Shown in pieces: positions 45,415 through 57,400 of a stretch of DNA of 64,000 bases; the stretch's first letter is position 1; each line of letters starts with the position of its first letter. The notes beneath the pieces are model-generated. The model saw only the letters and a program-made list of their open reading frames with translations, had not been told where the DNA came from and made no database searches. This DNA comes from Capitulum mitella (lineage: Eukaryota > Arthropoda > Thecostraca > Pollicipedomorpha > Pollicipedidae): assembly GCA_030062745.1 (NCBI GenBank), contig CP099848.1:13491568-13555567 (forward strand), read 5' to 3'. A program made the translations under genes and the position numbers.

Positions 45415-46420
45415 TAGGGTTGTTCAAATGTAACGAAAGTCTGAAAGTCGACGAAGACACGGGTTCCCCCATGATTTGGAGCCATTGTAACACAGTGGGA
45501 CCATTTGAAACAAAACATCGATGTTTAGGAGTGTCGCGAACAGCATGAAAATATCAGTTTTCGTGATATTTGGTTATTTTTCGCTATTTTCAGACCAATG
45601 CTTCGCTCCTCGTCGTCCTGCCGCTCCGAAACAAAGGCAGGAGGATAGAAGTCGCCCAATTCTCATCATTGGTACCCAAAACGATGTTTTTGATCCAAAG
45701 TTCTACACCTGAGATCAGATGAAAGGTACATTTTCCGGAATATTCACTGTTTCTATTTTGGTCGTCTCTGATACGTACACCATGCATACTGTGCACCTAA
45801 AACATACATTTCGGTGTTCTCCAGACTTTTCCAAGCAATGTGATATTCCATTTAGTGTGTTTCTATGCACCGGTCAACACCCAGATCAGATCAAAATAGA
45901 ATTTTGAGTGGTATGAGTTAGAAAGGCACCCTGGATTCCAATTTAGCATAAAAAACGTTAATTAGTGACCCAACCCTCCTCAAAAAAGCCGCCCGAAGTT
46001 ACGCCAAGTCGACCCGGGATAACTTCCCCATTTATGAAAATAGCCCCATCAACCTGCCACTTTTCTGAACTCTCTCAATAAGAGAAGTGTTTGAGTGCAG
46101 CATCGCTAGCGTACAACGCGTCTGAAAAAGAGAGCAGCAAGAAACACTTAGGCTGTTTGCTGTATTCAAACGTGTTGCAGTATTGTGGGAAAATTGACGC
46201 GATCAAAGCGGCACGAGAGCAGCGCATATTATCGGGGTTACTAAGATTATCATTTCAAGCCGATTTCTTGTTATTTGAACTATTTGTAAACAGCTAGGAA
46301 CCAGACGTGGAAAAGTCCTGGATTCACCGCAACCACCAATGAAAAATGTCAAGGTCCAGTCATCTGTACCTATCTTGAGGCATTACACTGACATATTTCT
46401 TGCAGGCCAGCCCTATTCAA
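45415..46420 (+). repeat. Left terminal inverted repeat of foldback element
   Basis: Pairs with 47185-48252. Landmarks are AATGCTTCGCTCCT, GGAATATTCACT, GTCTCTGATACGTACA, TTTGAGTGCAG and GGTCCAGTCATCTGTACCT. Confidence 0.8.
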
Positions 46421-46564
46421 TGATATCTGGCTCTAAAATACCCACAGCTCGTCAAGTTCTCCAGTATTTCTTTTATGTATGTAAATGAGCATTATGTAAA
46501 TGAGAATATTATGTATTGTTGTATTGTATGTATTGTATTGTATGTAATATGAATATTATGTAAA

Positions 46565-47153
46565 TGACCACAGTGCAAGCAGGAAGGGGGCTTTCTCCCT
46601 TACTGTCACAAGTGCCCTGGTGTTCTGGCATATTGCCCAAATCAAGACAATATGGAAGCGTTCCTGCGCAACAACGCTGATCGCATTTTGGAACGAGTGG
46701 AAAGTTCTAGTGAAAAGCAAACACCACCAAAAGGATGTGTGCGGCAAAAAGAGCAGCTTCCAGAACAAGCTGGGCAGACTGTGAGATATTGCGACACCTG
46801 ATGTCATCAATGAAATTCAGGAGAACCGGCTGCTAACAGCCCAAGTCGAGGAAGAAGATATTCAGATTTACATCGATCAGCAGAACGAACAAAAGGCAAG
46901 CATGAGTGGAAACGACAAGATTTCCATGTCGAAAAGAAAAAAACAGCTCCAGAAAAACCAGCCTCCTGAAGAAAACAATAATGATGAGCCCTTGGCTTCC
47001 TGTAGCCTTACTGATGTCTACAATAACGATTCGCTCAGCATCGATGCAATATTAGAGGACCTCCTCATTTCCAGCAAGCCTACCCCACGCAACCGCCAAG
47101 ATGTAACGAAGTGGCCAGTGCATCATCCTAAACCTTTCTCGACCAGATGCTAA
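46565..47153 (+). pseudogene. Frameshifted ORF inside the foldback element
   Basis: Frame 1 (46565 to the stop at 46801) contains QCKQEGG, FLPYCHKCPGVLAYCPNQDN and MEAFLRNNADRILERVESSS. The four closely spaced cysteines suggest a metal-binding knuckle. Frame 2 opens about ten codons before frame 1 stops and runs to 47153 with DVINEIQENRLLTAQVEEED, KRKKQLQKNQ and DAILEDLLISSK, an acidic/basic, probably disordered tail. One indel near 46790 would separate the two. CAG precedes the cysteine segment, as at a 3' splice site. It is either cargo captured by the element or a remnant of its own protein. I do not recognise the family. Confidence 0.5.
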
Positions 47154-47184
47154 GTAGCCCAGCGGTCACAAAAAAGTAGAATGC

Positions 47185-48252
47185 ATCGTAGAATGAGGCT
47201 GGCTTACAATGTCAGTGTAAGACCTCAAGACAGGTACAGATGACTGGACCTTGGCATTTTAAACTGGTGGCTAACAGGACATATTCGCTTCTGGTTCCTA
47301 GCAGTTTACCCATAGTTAAGATGGCAAGAAATCGGCTTGAAATGATTATCTAGAGCAAACGGGAAGGGTAGTTATCCCGACAATATGCTGTTCTGATGCC
47401 GCTTTAATCGTGTCAATTTTCCCACATTACCGCGATGCGTTTGAATACAGCAAACAGCCTAAGCGCTTCTCGGAAATTACGCTCTTTCAGACGCACTGTA
47501 GGTTATTGATTCTGCACTCAAACACTTTTTCTTACTAAGAGGATTTAGAAAAATGGCAGTTTGGTGGGGTTATCTGTATACATAGTTAAGTTATCCCAGG
47601 TCGACCTGAGATGACTTCGGTCGATTTTTGGGAAGGTTCGGATCAGTGTAGAGCATTTTTTGGCACTGAATTCGAATTCAGGCTGCCGTTTTGCCTCATA
47701 CCACCAACGATTTTGATCTTGGTCCTCCCGTTTAGGGAGCTCGAAATCTGAGACCAACATTTGGCCTGACCGGAGTACTGGCCCGTGCATAAAAATCACT
47801 ACACGGAGTATCAAATTAATTGCAAAAGTCTGGAGAACACTTATGTGTATGTTTTAGGTGCACAGTGAGCGTGATGTACGTATCAGAGACGATTAAAATT
47901 AAAATAGTGAATATTCCGAAAACTTTTCCCTTTGCCTGATCTTCGGCATAGATTTTTAGATCAATTTTTTTTCCGGGTACCGATGATGAGAACTTGGCGA
48001 CTGCTATCCCTCTGTCTTTGTTCCGTAACTTAGCGATTAGGAGATTCGTAGATTAGGAGCGAAGCATTAACCGGAAAATAGCGAAAAACAACCAAAAACC
48101 ACGGAAACGAAAATTTTCAAATTCTCTGCGGCATTCCTGAATACTTAACGATTTTTTTAAATGGTACCAATTGGTTGCAAATGTTCCAAATCACTGGAAA
48201 ACCCTATTTCACTTTCAAAAGCTTCCACATTCGTTAAATTTGAACAGCCCTA
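47185..48252 (-). repeat. Right terminal inverted repeat of foldback element
   Basis: Complement of 45415-46420, ending ATTTGAACAGCCCTA. Confidence 0.8.
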
Positions 48253-48312
48253 TTGGTCATGGCTCCACGTCCTCCACTGTGCGTGGCTTATCTGCTGTGT
48301 TTTAATTGTGAC

Positions 48313-48480
48313 CACTGGCGCAGCCAGCGGGGGCTCGGGGGCCAGCGCCCCCCCCCCCCCTTAGGCCCGTGTTCTTAGTGAAACCCTTTGCACATCGTCT
48401 TCTCAGCAGGCGGTTTTCGTATGATTTCAGTTCTCACTGAGCTCCGGCTCTCCCTTAAGAAAATCCTGGCAGCGCCCCTG
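48313..48480 (+). mobile_element. hAT-like MITE, 168 bp
   Basis: Ends CACTGGCGCAGCCAG and CTGGCAGCGCCCCTG are imperfect inverted repeats (12 of 15). Flanks ATTGTGAC (48305-48312) and ATTGTGAG (48481-48488) form an 8 bp target duplication with one change. It contains a poly-C run. It sits 60 bp from the large foldback element. A sister copy is at 39960. Confidence 0.75.
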
Positions 48481-48488
48481 ATTGTGAG

Positions 48489-49924
48489 CCCAGCCGGACG
48501 ACCTCGTGGGAGAGACTGCGTGACGCTTGGTCGAATGAGCCAGTCATTGATGACAATGAGACAGCTGTTAGCAATGTGAGCAATGTGCATGCCGTTTGTG
48601 CATTTGCGCCTGCCGTGTTATGCTTGGAGGTTAGGTGTTACGGTTTGCTAAGAATAACTTGAAAACTTTTGGTCCTTTTGCTACGAAACGAGTACCACTG
48701 TGATATGGTACATGTAGATGAAGCGTTTGAAATTTAGCTTTTTCGACGATAGGTAGCAGCACTACTTACGTGAATATCATATAAAAGTGGCATAAATAAA
48801 TCAGACGTATTTCTGCGTTTTGTTTTTTTCGGGAGGGATGGCTTATTTCGGGAATTTTGAGGTAATATGTTCCTGTAATAATTTTGCTATTGCCAAACGA
48901 TCTGTGACTGACAGTACACCATAGTTTGCACCCCATAAGCTGGAGTATCGGACACCTGTTCAGCGCGTATGTCTGCTGACCAGCCGACTCATATGTCAGA
49001 GTGAACACCAGACGTCTCGCCATCTAGTCAGTCGGGCTGAACATCGGACGTCTGACCTCACCTGTTGGGCGGGGCGGCGGGTCACCAGACGGCGCAGCTC
49101 AGAGCGGCGTCTGTCTGCCGGCAGCGGTTTTTGCGTGCGCCAGGTGTAAACAGGCGGCGCCTGTTTACAGCGCGCCCGACCATTAATTAGGGGGCCGCCG
49201 GCAGGCCCGGCAGCCTGGGCGCTCCGGCGGCAAACAGGCGCCGACGGCCTAACGAGCGGCGACCGCCGACGGCCGGCAACAGGTGGCCGAACACGGGCCG
49301 CCGGCGCCGGAGGGCACAGCCGGCCACCGGTCCAGGTTCAGGTGGCCACGGAGGGCGGCGGGCCGAGGTGGGCGGCAGTCCCGAGGAGCCGGCGTGTCAC
49401 TGCTCCCTGGTATTTTGAGGCAGCTTGTTTGGACAGAGCTGGCCCGCAGTGAAACTGGTCAGCGGACTCGTGCGTGATTCCATTTCGAGGGGAATCGATT
49501 GCGAATCAGACTCATGGCTTCCTGAATCGGCTCCGATTCCGGCTCAAAGCGGTTTCCCAAAACTGAAGCGGTTCCGATTCCAAGAAATGACATGGGTCAA
49601 TCCCCAAAATCGATGCCCTTAGATCCGTTGCAATGGATTACACCATTGGAGTCGATTCAAGTTCTGATTCCGTAGGCAATCGTGATTTACTTCCGACGCT
49701 GATCCTGGCGCTTGTCAGTTGAATCAATTCCAATTCTACCTGGCAAGAACGGAATCGGTTCCCCAGTCGATCCTGATTCCGATGGAATCGAGCACAAGTT
49801 TGTCTGTCAGCGGCAGAGAAGACGGTAAGACAAGTTCCGGACAGAGGCAGCCCATGGTCGGTGCTTTACAGAACTGAGCTACGAACATTCTGATGGAGAG
49901 AGGGACTTCGCCCCCAACAGAGTT
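48489..49924. other. Non-coding, partly GC-rich
   Basis: 49070-49410 is strongly CpG/GC-rich (GGCCGCCGGCGCC-like) without a conserved frame. 49480-49790 loosely repeats GATTCCGATTC motifs. No gene recognised. Confidence 0.5.
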
Positions 49925-50580
49925 GGTTTCATGCCGGAGTCTGTCCCCAACACAGCTATTCTTCGAGCAGAGTCTGCCTCCCACAGGGCTAATCTTAGGG
50001 CAGCCTGTTTACCGTGGAAATGGTTTCAGGGTAGGGTCTGTCCCCAGCAGAACTAGTTTCAGGAAAGAATCTGTCCCCAGCAGAGCCAATCTCAAGACAG
50101 AGTCTATCCCCAGCAGACCCGGCCTCAGACAGAGTCTGTCCCCAGCAGAGCCGGTCTCAGGCAGTCTGCCCCCAGCAGCGCAGGTATCAGGACAGAGTAT
50201 GTCCCCAGTAAAGCCAGTCTCAAGACAGAGTCTGTCCCCGGCAGAGCAAGTCTCAGGACAGAGTCTGCCCTCAGCAGAGCCAGTCTCAGGTCAGTCTTCC
50301 CCCAGCAGAGCCAGTCTCAGGACGTTCTGCTCTCAGCAGAGCCAGTCCCGCGACAGTCTGTCCCCAGTAGAGTCAGTCTCAGGACAGTGTGCGACAGCGA
50401 AGCCAGTCTCAGGGCAGAGTCTGTCCCCAGTAGAGCCCGTCTCAGGACCAACAAAGCCAGTCTTAGGACAGGGCCTGCCCTTTGCAGAGCCAGTCCAGGG
50501 ACAAAGTCTCTCTCCAGTACAGCCAGTCTCAGGACAGAGTCTGTCTCCTGCGGAGCCAGCTCCGGGACAGTCTGTCCTCG
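49925..50580 (+). repeat. 33 bp minisatellite
   Basis: About 19 units based on AGTCTGTCCCCAGCAGAGCC + AGTCTCAGGACAG. Because 33 is divisible by three, one frame reads SLSPAEPVSGQ repeatedly within a 331-codon ORF (49893-50888). Units with indels break the register. I see no splice or start context and treat the ORF as a by-product. Confidence 0.8.
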
Positions 50581-50673
50581 GCGGAGGCGGCGGCCAAGCC
50601 GGCCGGGCCGCCCGGCGGCGCCGCCGGCTCATTACGCGGGTAATCAATCAGCCAGTCGGCCGCACGCCGGTAA

Positions 50674-50679
50674 TTTATT
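50674..50679 (-). terminator. Possible polyadenylation signal of coiled-coil gene
   Basis: AATAAA on the minus strand, 584 nt beyond the stop at 51263. A weaker ATTAAA lies at 51003-50998, 260 nt beyond it. Confidence 0.35.
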
Positions 50680-51262
50680 CACCGATCGGACGGCCCGGCG
50701 CCAGTCGGCGGCCCGGCGGGTCCGACGCGCCGAGCTCACCGGACAACACCGACCGCGCGCCGCGCCGGGAACCACCGGGCCGGACGCAGACGTCGCGTGA
50801 CCGCCGGGGGACACCTGCTCACGTCTTTGTTTCGGAGAAGGCAATCAGAACATGGCTATCGCGAGGACAGGACCGGATGTGTGCATAGGCACACCGTCAC
50901 TCGAACCGTCAGAGTGTACGTCAAACAGTTGATTTACAGGCTTAAGATAAGAAGCACATTTCTCTGGGCTCGAAGGATTACACAGATATGGCCAGCTTTT
51001 AATAACAACAATAAAGAGGTCATCAGTGTGGACAGTCGTCGACGGTCCAGCCAGCCCCGACTAAAGCGATATGTTTCACATATTGCCGCTGATTTGGAGC
51101 CAAACGAAGAGTTGTCAGACGGACATTCGAAGCAATCGCGACGAGCGCGGTACCCTGACAGCAAATCATCGCCCCGACACCGGGCTTCCATCCCGGCACC
51201 AGTGGCCTGCTGACACCAGAGCACCAGTCCGGCACCAGAGCGTGGCTCCGGAAGCCGGGCGG

Positions 51263-51409
51263 TCACTGGGTCGACTCCGAGATGCCGGACAATCGGAGGA
51301 CGACGTCGCTGCGCGTGCGCGCCGACTCGGCCTCGTCGCGCACCATGGTCTCCAGACGGCGCCACTGGGCGCGCAGCTCACTCAGGTCCGCGCCGGCCGC
51401 CTCCGGCAC
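51263..51409 (-). CDS. Coiled-coil gene, last exon 17
   Basis: VPEAAGADLSELRAQWRRLE then TMVRDEAESARTRSDVVLRL then SGISESTQ and a TGA stop (51265-51263). Acceptor CCCTCGGCCAG. The sequence just upstream is a 62 bp tandem array whose unit includes this acceptor. Confidence 0.72.
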   Translation of the reverse strand: MPEAAGADLSELRAQWRRLETMVRDEAESARTRSDVVLRLSGISESTQ

Positions 51410-54400
51410 CTGGCCGAGGGCACCGGACGGTCACAGGCCGGACTGGACGGACGGCGGCCACACACAGCACACTGGCCGAGGGCACCGGACGGTCACAGGC
51501 CGGACTGGACGGACGGCGGCCACACACAGTACACTGGCCGAGGGCACCGGACGGTCACAGGCCGGACTGGACGGACGGCGGCCACACACAGCACACTGGC
51601 CGAGGGCACCGGACGGTCACAGGCCGGACTGGACGGACGGCGGCCACACACAGTACACTGGCCGAGGGCACCGGACGGTCACAGGCCGGACTGGACGGAC
51701 GGCGGCCACACACAGCACACTGGCTGAGGGCACCGGACGGTCGCAGGCCGGACTGGACGGATGGCGGCCACACACAGTACACCGGCGGACTGGCGGCACT
51801 AGCTACATGTGCGACGCAGAAAAGCTCTCAGACGGCCAAGGAGCGGTAAGGAGGTCATGTTTAGAGAGGAGGTCACAAGAGAGTAGAGGGAGACATGCGG
51901 TCTGAATGGGGCAGTTGTAAGGAGGATAGAGATGCTCACAAAACAACTGTAAAGGCGTCGGAGACGTCTCACGTGATCCAGGAATACTCAAAGGGGTACT
52001 ACAGTTCACAGAGGTCACACGACGCTCAAACAGCAGCTACAGAAACGTCACGGTGAGGTCAGCTTCACTGAGCAGTGGCAGGGCAACCACTCAGATTCAT
52101 AGATAGGTCAAGGGAAAGGAACAGGCCAATCGTAGCACAGTAAGAAGTAGATTCTCTGCACATCAAGAGACCCAGTTGGGCGGCTGGCCGCGTCGCTGGT
52201 CCGCCGCAGGCATCAAATCCCGACCCGTGCCGCCGTCAGGCACACATCGTCCCGTCTCCTGCCCGCCGCAGGCATCAAATCCCGACCCGTGCCGCCGTCA
52301 GGCACACATCGTCCCGTCTCCTGCCCGCCGCAGGCATCAAATCCCGACCCGTGCCGCCGTCAGGCACACACCGTCCCGTCTCCTGTGCGCCGCAGGCAGT
52401 ACATCCCTACCTGTGCCGCCGTCAGACACACACCGTCCCGTCTCCTGTCTGCCGCAGGCAGTACATCCCTGCCTGTGCCGCCGTCAGGCACACACCGTCC
52501 CGTCTCCTGTCCGCCGCAGGCAGCACATCCCGACCCGTGCCGCCGTCAGGCACACATCGTCCCGTCTCCTAACTCCTCGAGCTGTGAGAGGCGCCTCACC
52601 AGCCCTGGCCGACCCCGTACAGAGCGAGTGACGCAGGAAGGTCACCGTAAGAGCCGCTCTGCGCCGGCCCGTCCCCGTCCACCAATCTCCGGCGACCCCG
52701 TCGGTGGCATCAGCAGGCGTCATCAGGTCAGTGAGCCCAGTCCCAGGCAGTGACGGAGGGGGGGAGACGACTGTGGCCGGGACAGACGGGCTACGCCGGG
52801 ACGGGTGATAGCGCTTCAGACTACCTGCCCACAGGCGGAACAGCATGGTGTCGGTCCACCAGCCGGGTCCAAGGCCGTGCGGAATACAATACGGGGATAA
52901 CCTGCATTCCATCGGATCCTGGCATTTGTCTGCCCCTCCGTTAGGCCAACGTAGTCCAAACTGTACACATAGCGGAGTCAACAAAACGCCAATACAGCCT
53001 GTAATGTACCCACAACGACAACATCCTGCACCACCAACAGGCTCAGTGTACACATAAGCGCAGCCCTAGCTGCGTTCCCAATACGTCACCCTGGCGGCCA
53101 GCTTCACCGCTCGCAAAGTACGGCTGCTGGGCCGGCAGCACGGCCCGGACTGCGGCCAGATGCACCGCCGGGGCGTCCACACGGCGCCGCTCCCAATTCT
53201 CAGCGCGCTATTGTCAGACACAACAGCCGGTGTTGTGTGAGCGGCCGGCGGAGTACTGTCCGTCCGGCGCCGACCCCGGCCCGGACGGACCGAGGACGGC
53301 CGCCCGCCGCCGCAGCACGGGGACCACACACCGGACCCGAGCGATCAGTGGCGGAGGCGGCATTCAAAGCGAGGCCAGGCGCCAGACGGCCGGCTCCGTG
53401 AACCATCCGACAGCAGAAGGTCCTCGGTCCAAAATGGCGATCTGGTCTCTCTGCTCATCTCTGTCCCATAAGAAACGGCCGACCGGGAAATGTAGATGTC
53501 GCGTTTAGCGGCGGTGCACGAAACCTTCCCACGGGAAAGAACAAATCTTTAAGCCTTGGTACTGCACTTCGCCCATGTCTTGGGACAATAACAGTTTTCG
53601 GAGAGAAACACCTAAAAACGTCCCGTTCTTCAAAGTAGTTCACGAAGCATGGAAACGCCACCTACCCGCCTTTCTACCACCTGGCATCCTTGCCCTTTAT
53701 ATGGTTAACATTTTGTCCCGTTAGAGCTGCTCTGTGTGTTCCTCTGGATCCCCGCGTACACACACGCGCACACATACGCGGCCTCAGCCGGCTGCACCTG
53801 TCAATGAGCGACTCCGTCTGCCCTGTTCTGGTGAGCAGCTGCTCGTCGCCGCTCACCGGACAGCCGGCCGGGCCGTCGGCCGGGGACGCCATCTGGTTGA
53901 GCAGCTCCTGCAGGGCGCGGAAGTGGGAGAGCCGCTCCAGCTGTTCCCTCTCGCGGCGCCGGGACAGAGAGCGGTGCCGGCGCCGCGCCGGCTCGTCCGC
54001 CGCCGCCGCCGCCGCCGGAGCGGGTATCGCCGCAGCCGACTGGGTCTGCGGGGACCGGAGCTCGGGGTTAGCCACGGCGGTGTTCACGACGGTGAGCGAT
54101 GATGCTCGAAAACGACACAGTGAGACCCTCAGCACGGTCGGGTCTGAGTCCAGTGGCCGGACCGACTGGAGGACATGCACAGCTGACAGGCTTACTCTAC
54201 CCGCCATCATGCGGAAAAGATGGGACACACAAGAGGAGGCGGCCGGCTGACAGGCCTAATCCGCCCATCACCGGACGCCGGGAGCGAAAACACTCCTGAC
54301 GGTACACGCTGGAAGGAAATATATCAATTCCCGCACCTGACGACATGACACAGCAACACAGCCCGCAGTCAGCCGCCATGGCAGCGGGCAGACAAGATTC

Positions 54401-57400
54401 GTTGGCCCCTCCCCAATGGGAAGGCAATGACGCCGAGTGCCCCTGGAACCCCAGGGGAGACAGCCCACCGCGGATCAGACGACAGTCAGAGCTGATCTCA
54501 GCGTCCTGAGCGCAGGACAGGGCCGACCTGGGCATCCTGAGCGGGGGACGGAGCTGACCTGAACGTCCTGCGCTGAGGACGGAGCTGACCTGACGTCCTG
54601 AGCTGAGGACGGGGCTGACCTGACATTCTGAGCGGAGGACGGAGCTGACCTGACGTCCTGCGCTGAGGACGGGGCTGACCTGAGCGTCCTGAGCGGAGGA
54701 CGAAGCCGGCGCAAGCGCGTCGTCTCCGCCGGCCACCTCCCTCCTGGGGCCGGCGCCGTCGCCGTCTCTGCAGGGCTCCTCCTCGTCCCCGTCCTCCCCG
54801 TCAGGCGCCGCTGCCGCCTGAGGACCGGCCGCGGCGGGGGACCCGATCAGGAAGTGGGGGCGGACCACGGCCGGGACGCAGCCACCGACCGCAGCCAGGC
54901 AACCTCACCACAGGGAGGATGGGTCTTCAACAGACTAGGCTGAGCTCTGAGCCCAACTTCCGGCGCAGCTGTCAGTTCAACACTCTAACCGTTGGAGGAC
55001 TAAGACTAGTAAAACCGCAGAACCCTGTGAACGCTACGGCGAAACTAGCGGACTGTACCGCTTACGCGAACCGCAGTTCTCGGCAAAGTGAGTTATACGA
55101 ACGATGCCAGCCAAGCAGACGGCTAAACGTTCTTTTACGCACCCCAAGCACTTAATGGTTCCACTACACACAGGATCCTTTGGCCGCCTCAGTCAGCTCA
55201 GGCAGCCGGGACAGAACTCCAGCGGCCGCCTCACCTGGGCGCTGAGCTCTGCGGCGCGGGTCCAGCGCTCCGCCTGCTGCCGGTACGCCTCCAGCAGGCG
55301 GCCCTGAGCGCTCAGCTGGTCCCGCTGGCGCTCCATCTCGGTCACCAGCTCGGCCACGCGACCCATCAGCGGCGCCAGGTCGGGCAGAGGCGTGGAGCCG
55401 GCCGTGCAGGCCGACGACGGTGGCGCCGCCTGGCCGGCGCCGGACGGCGGCCGGCCGGGCGTCGGCACCACCGACGTCTGCGAGCCGCCGGCGACAGAGG
55501 CCGGCCGCTGCTCGGAGCGCGCCGCCGGCCTATCGCCAGCAGACACCGTGAGAGGGCTAGGCGCTATGTGAAAGACGCCCGAAATGCCCATCAATCGAAA
55601 AACTATTCTTATCCCCCTTAATAACCTCCGTTTCACTGTTCTTCGTCCTTATCCACCCTACCATACCACTTAAGTTTCGCTCCTCAGTTTCAGAGTACTT
55701 ATCGCTCCACAACTACTTGTTCTCGAGCTTCCCCTTCTGTCTCTGTCCCAAACCCCACTTGCCATTGCTCCGCATAACCAGGTTGCCCTCGGCAGCGGTC
55801 AACCCTTACTTAAGTCCGCCAGCTCTAAACAAATACCAGCAGTAATGTCTTAGCGCCGCTCCCCAGTTTCGGCCCCCATGGTCCCCGGTTCCGTTCCTCT
55901 GCCGTGCCGCAGCTGCAGCTCTGTCCGGGCCAGCGGCGCTCACCCGTCCAGAGTCCGCAGTGAGCCCGAGCTGGTGTCGGCCGCCTCGGAGCCGGCGGTG
56001 CGCGGACTCGGCACGGGCAGCGGCATGGCCGGCGCCGAGCGGGCGCGTGCCGGCTGGCCGGGCGCCGCCAGCCGGCCGAAGGCGCGCTGCAGCTGCTGCA
56101 GGTGGGCCTCCAGCCGGACCAGCTGCTCCTCCTCGGCGGCCGGCGGCGGCCAGCCGGCCTGGTGGGTAGCCGAGACGCCGCGCCGCCGCACGGTCAGGCA
56201 CGACAACAGGAGAACGAGCGACAATGGGCTGCTCCGGACTGACACGAACGGAAAAGGGCGCCGGGGGACAGCGGACCAACGTCAGACACGCCAGGACTTG
56301 GCCAAACTGAGCCCAGCAGAACAAATTTGAGTCTAGAAAACGTAAATCAAAGATGGCTAGAGAACGATGTAAGGCTACACGTGCTTGAATGCAAAACAAA
56401 AGCATGGCATCTATGTCGTTCTTGACGAATCTGAATTCTAGGAGATGCGTAGCAAGATTATTAGCAGACAATCCGACAAAACACGCACGTACGTGTTTTC
56501 AGGCCGACAGATAAAACCGGTTTGTCCTATGGCATTCCACTTCCCAGCAGCTTTGTTAAAATGCTCACCACTTTTTCAACGGCAGTATTATCCTGTCTGG
56601 CGTACGCTCCCAAGCGCTGCTCCATGTTGCGGCAGTCCTTCTGACGAGCCAGGCACTCCTCCTGCCACTGCTGACATCTAGCGAAGAAATAACGACGTTT
56701 TGTATTGTCACACTTCAAAACATACGGAAGATCAGGTTTAGACGCCCTGAATTCCGCAGTAGTCAACCGAAAGGAGTATCTCATACGCTTTTAATGTGAA
56801 GCAAGCTGTGTAGAGAGTCGTGTTTAGAGTTTCAGCTCGCCTGAAGTCACTAGCCATGCGTTATTTTATTCCAGTCTTAAATGCCGGGCTGAGGTTCTCG
56901 CTCGGTTCTCCAGTGCACCTGCCGTCCACGACAAGCTGGCGTGACATCTCACCTGTCGAGGAGCACCTCATATTTGCGCGGCCAGTCGACAGGCGTGCCC
57001 GACGACTGCTTCAGCTGGTGCAGCTCCTGGATCACAGAGTTCAGCTGCGACTGAAACAGCGCCGCCAGTGACTAGTCAGATCGCAACGCAGCCATCTCGC
57101 CGTCATGGAAACAGAAACAGCTGTCTGGCCCGACCACTACTACCAGCAAGTGTTTTCCGGAGAGTTCACCAAGTAGTTCGCGAACTCTCTTCACCTCGTG
57201 GGTGAATCGTCTCTGACCAGCCTAGAAATGACGATCAAGGCTACGTAATGATTCAACCAGCCGGACTCTCCTTCCAAGCAGATCGTGTTTCACGTGTGAA
57301 CAGCATCTTCATCGTCCCCTCGCCACCACACGACACTCGGCACACCACAGATCTCCCCACAGCGCCGGCCCACCGCGTCCCTCCGGCAACTACCGAACGG

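Larger units (their letters stand above)
45415..48252. mobile_element. 2.84 kb foldback DNA transposon with ~1 kb inverted repeats
   Basis: Both ends read TAGGG(T/C)TGTTCAAAT. The flanks are a perfect 8 bp duplication TTGGTCAT (45407-45414 and 48253-48260). The left inverted repeat runs to about 46420 and pairs with about 47185-48252 along its whole length, with small indels. The unique centre is about 0.77 kb and holds a broken ORF. The 8 bp target and TAGGG start fit the hAT superfamily; very long inverted repeats are unusual for hAT and more like Mutator-type or foldback elements. No recognisable transposase remains. Confidence 0.85.

Noticed and set aside
52176..52753. ORFs of 151 and 154 codons rich in PSGTHRPVSCPPQA
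   Set aside because: Products of the second 62 bp minisatellite inside an intron of the minus-strand gene.
55806..56471. 221-codon minus ORF rich in Ala/Arg
   Set aside because: Off-frame shadow of exon 13. The phase-consistent frame is the one encoding EEEQLVRLEAHLQQLQRAFG.
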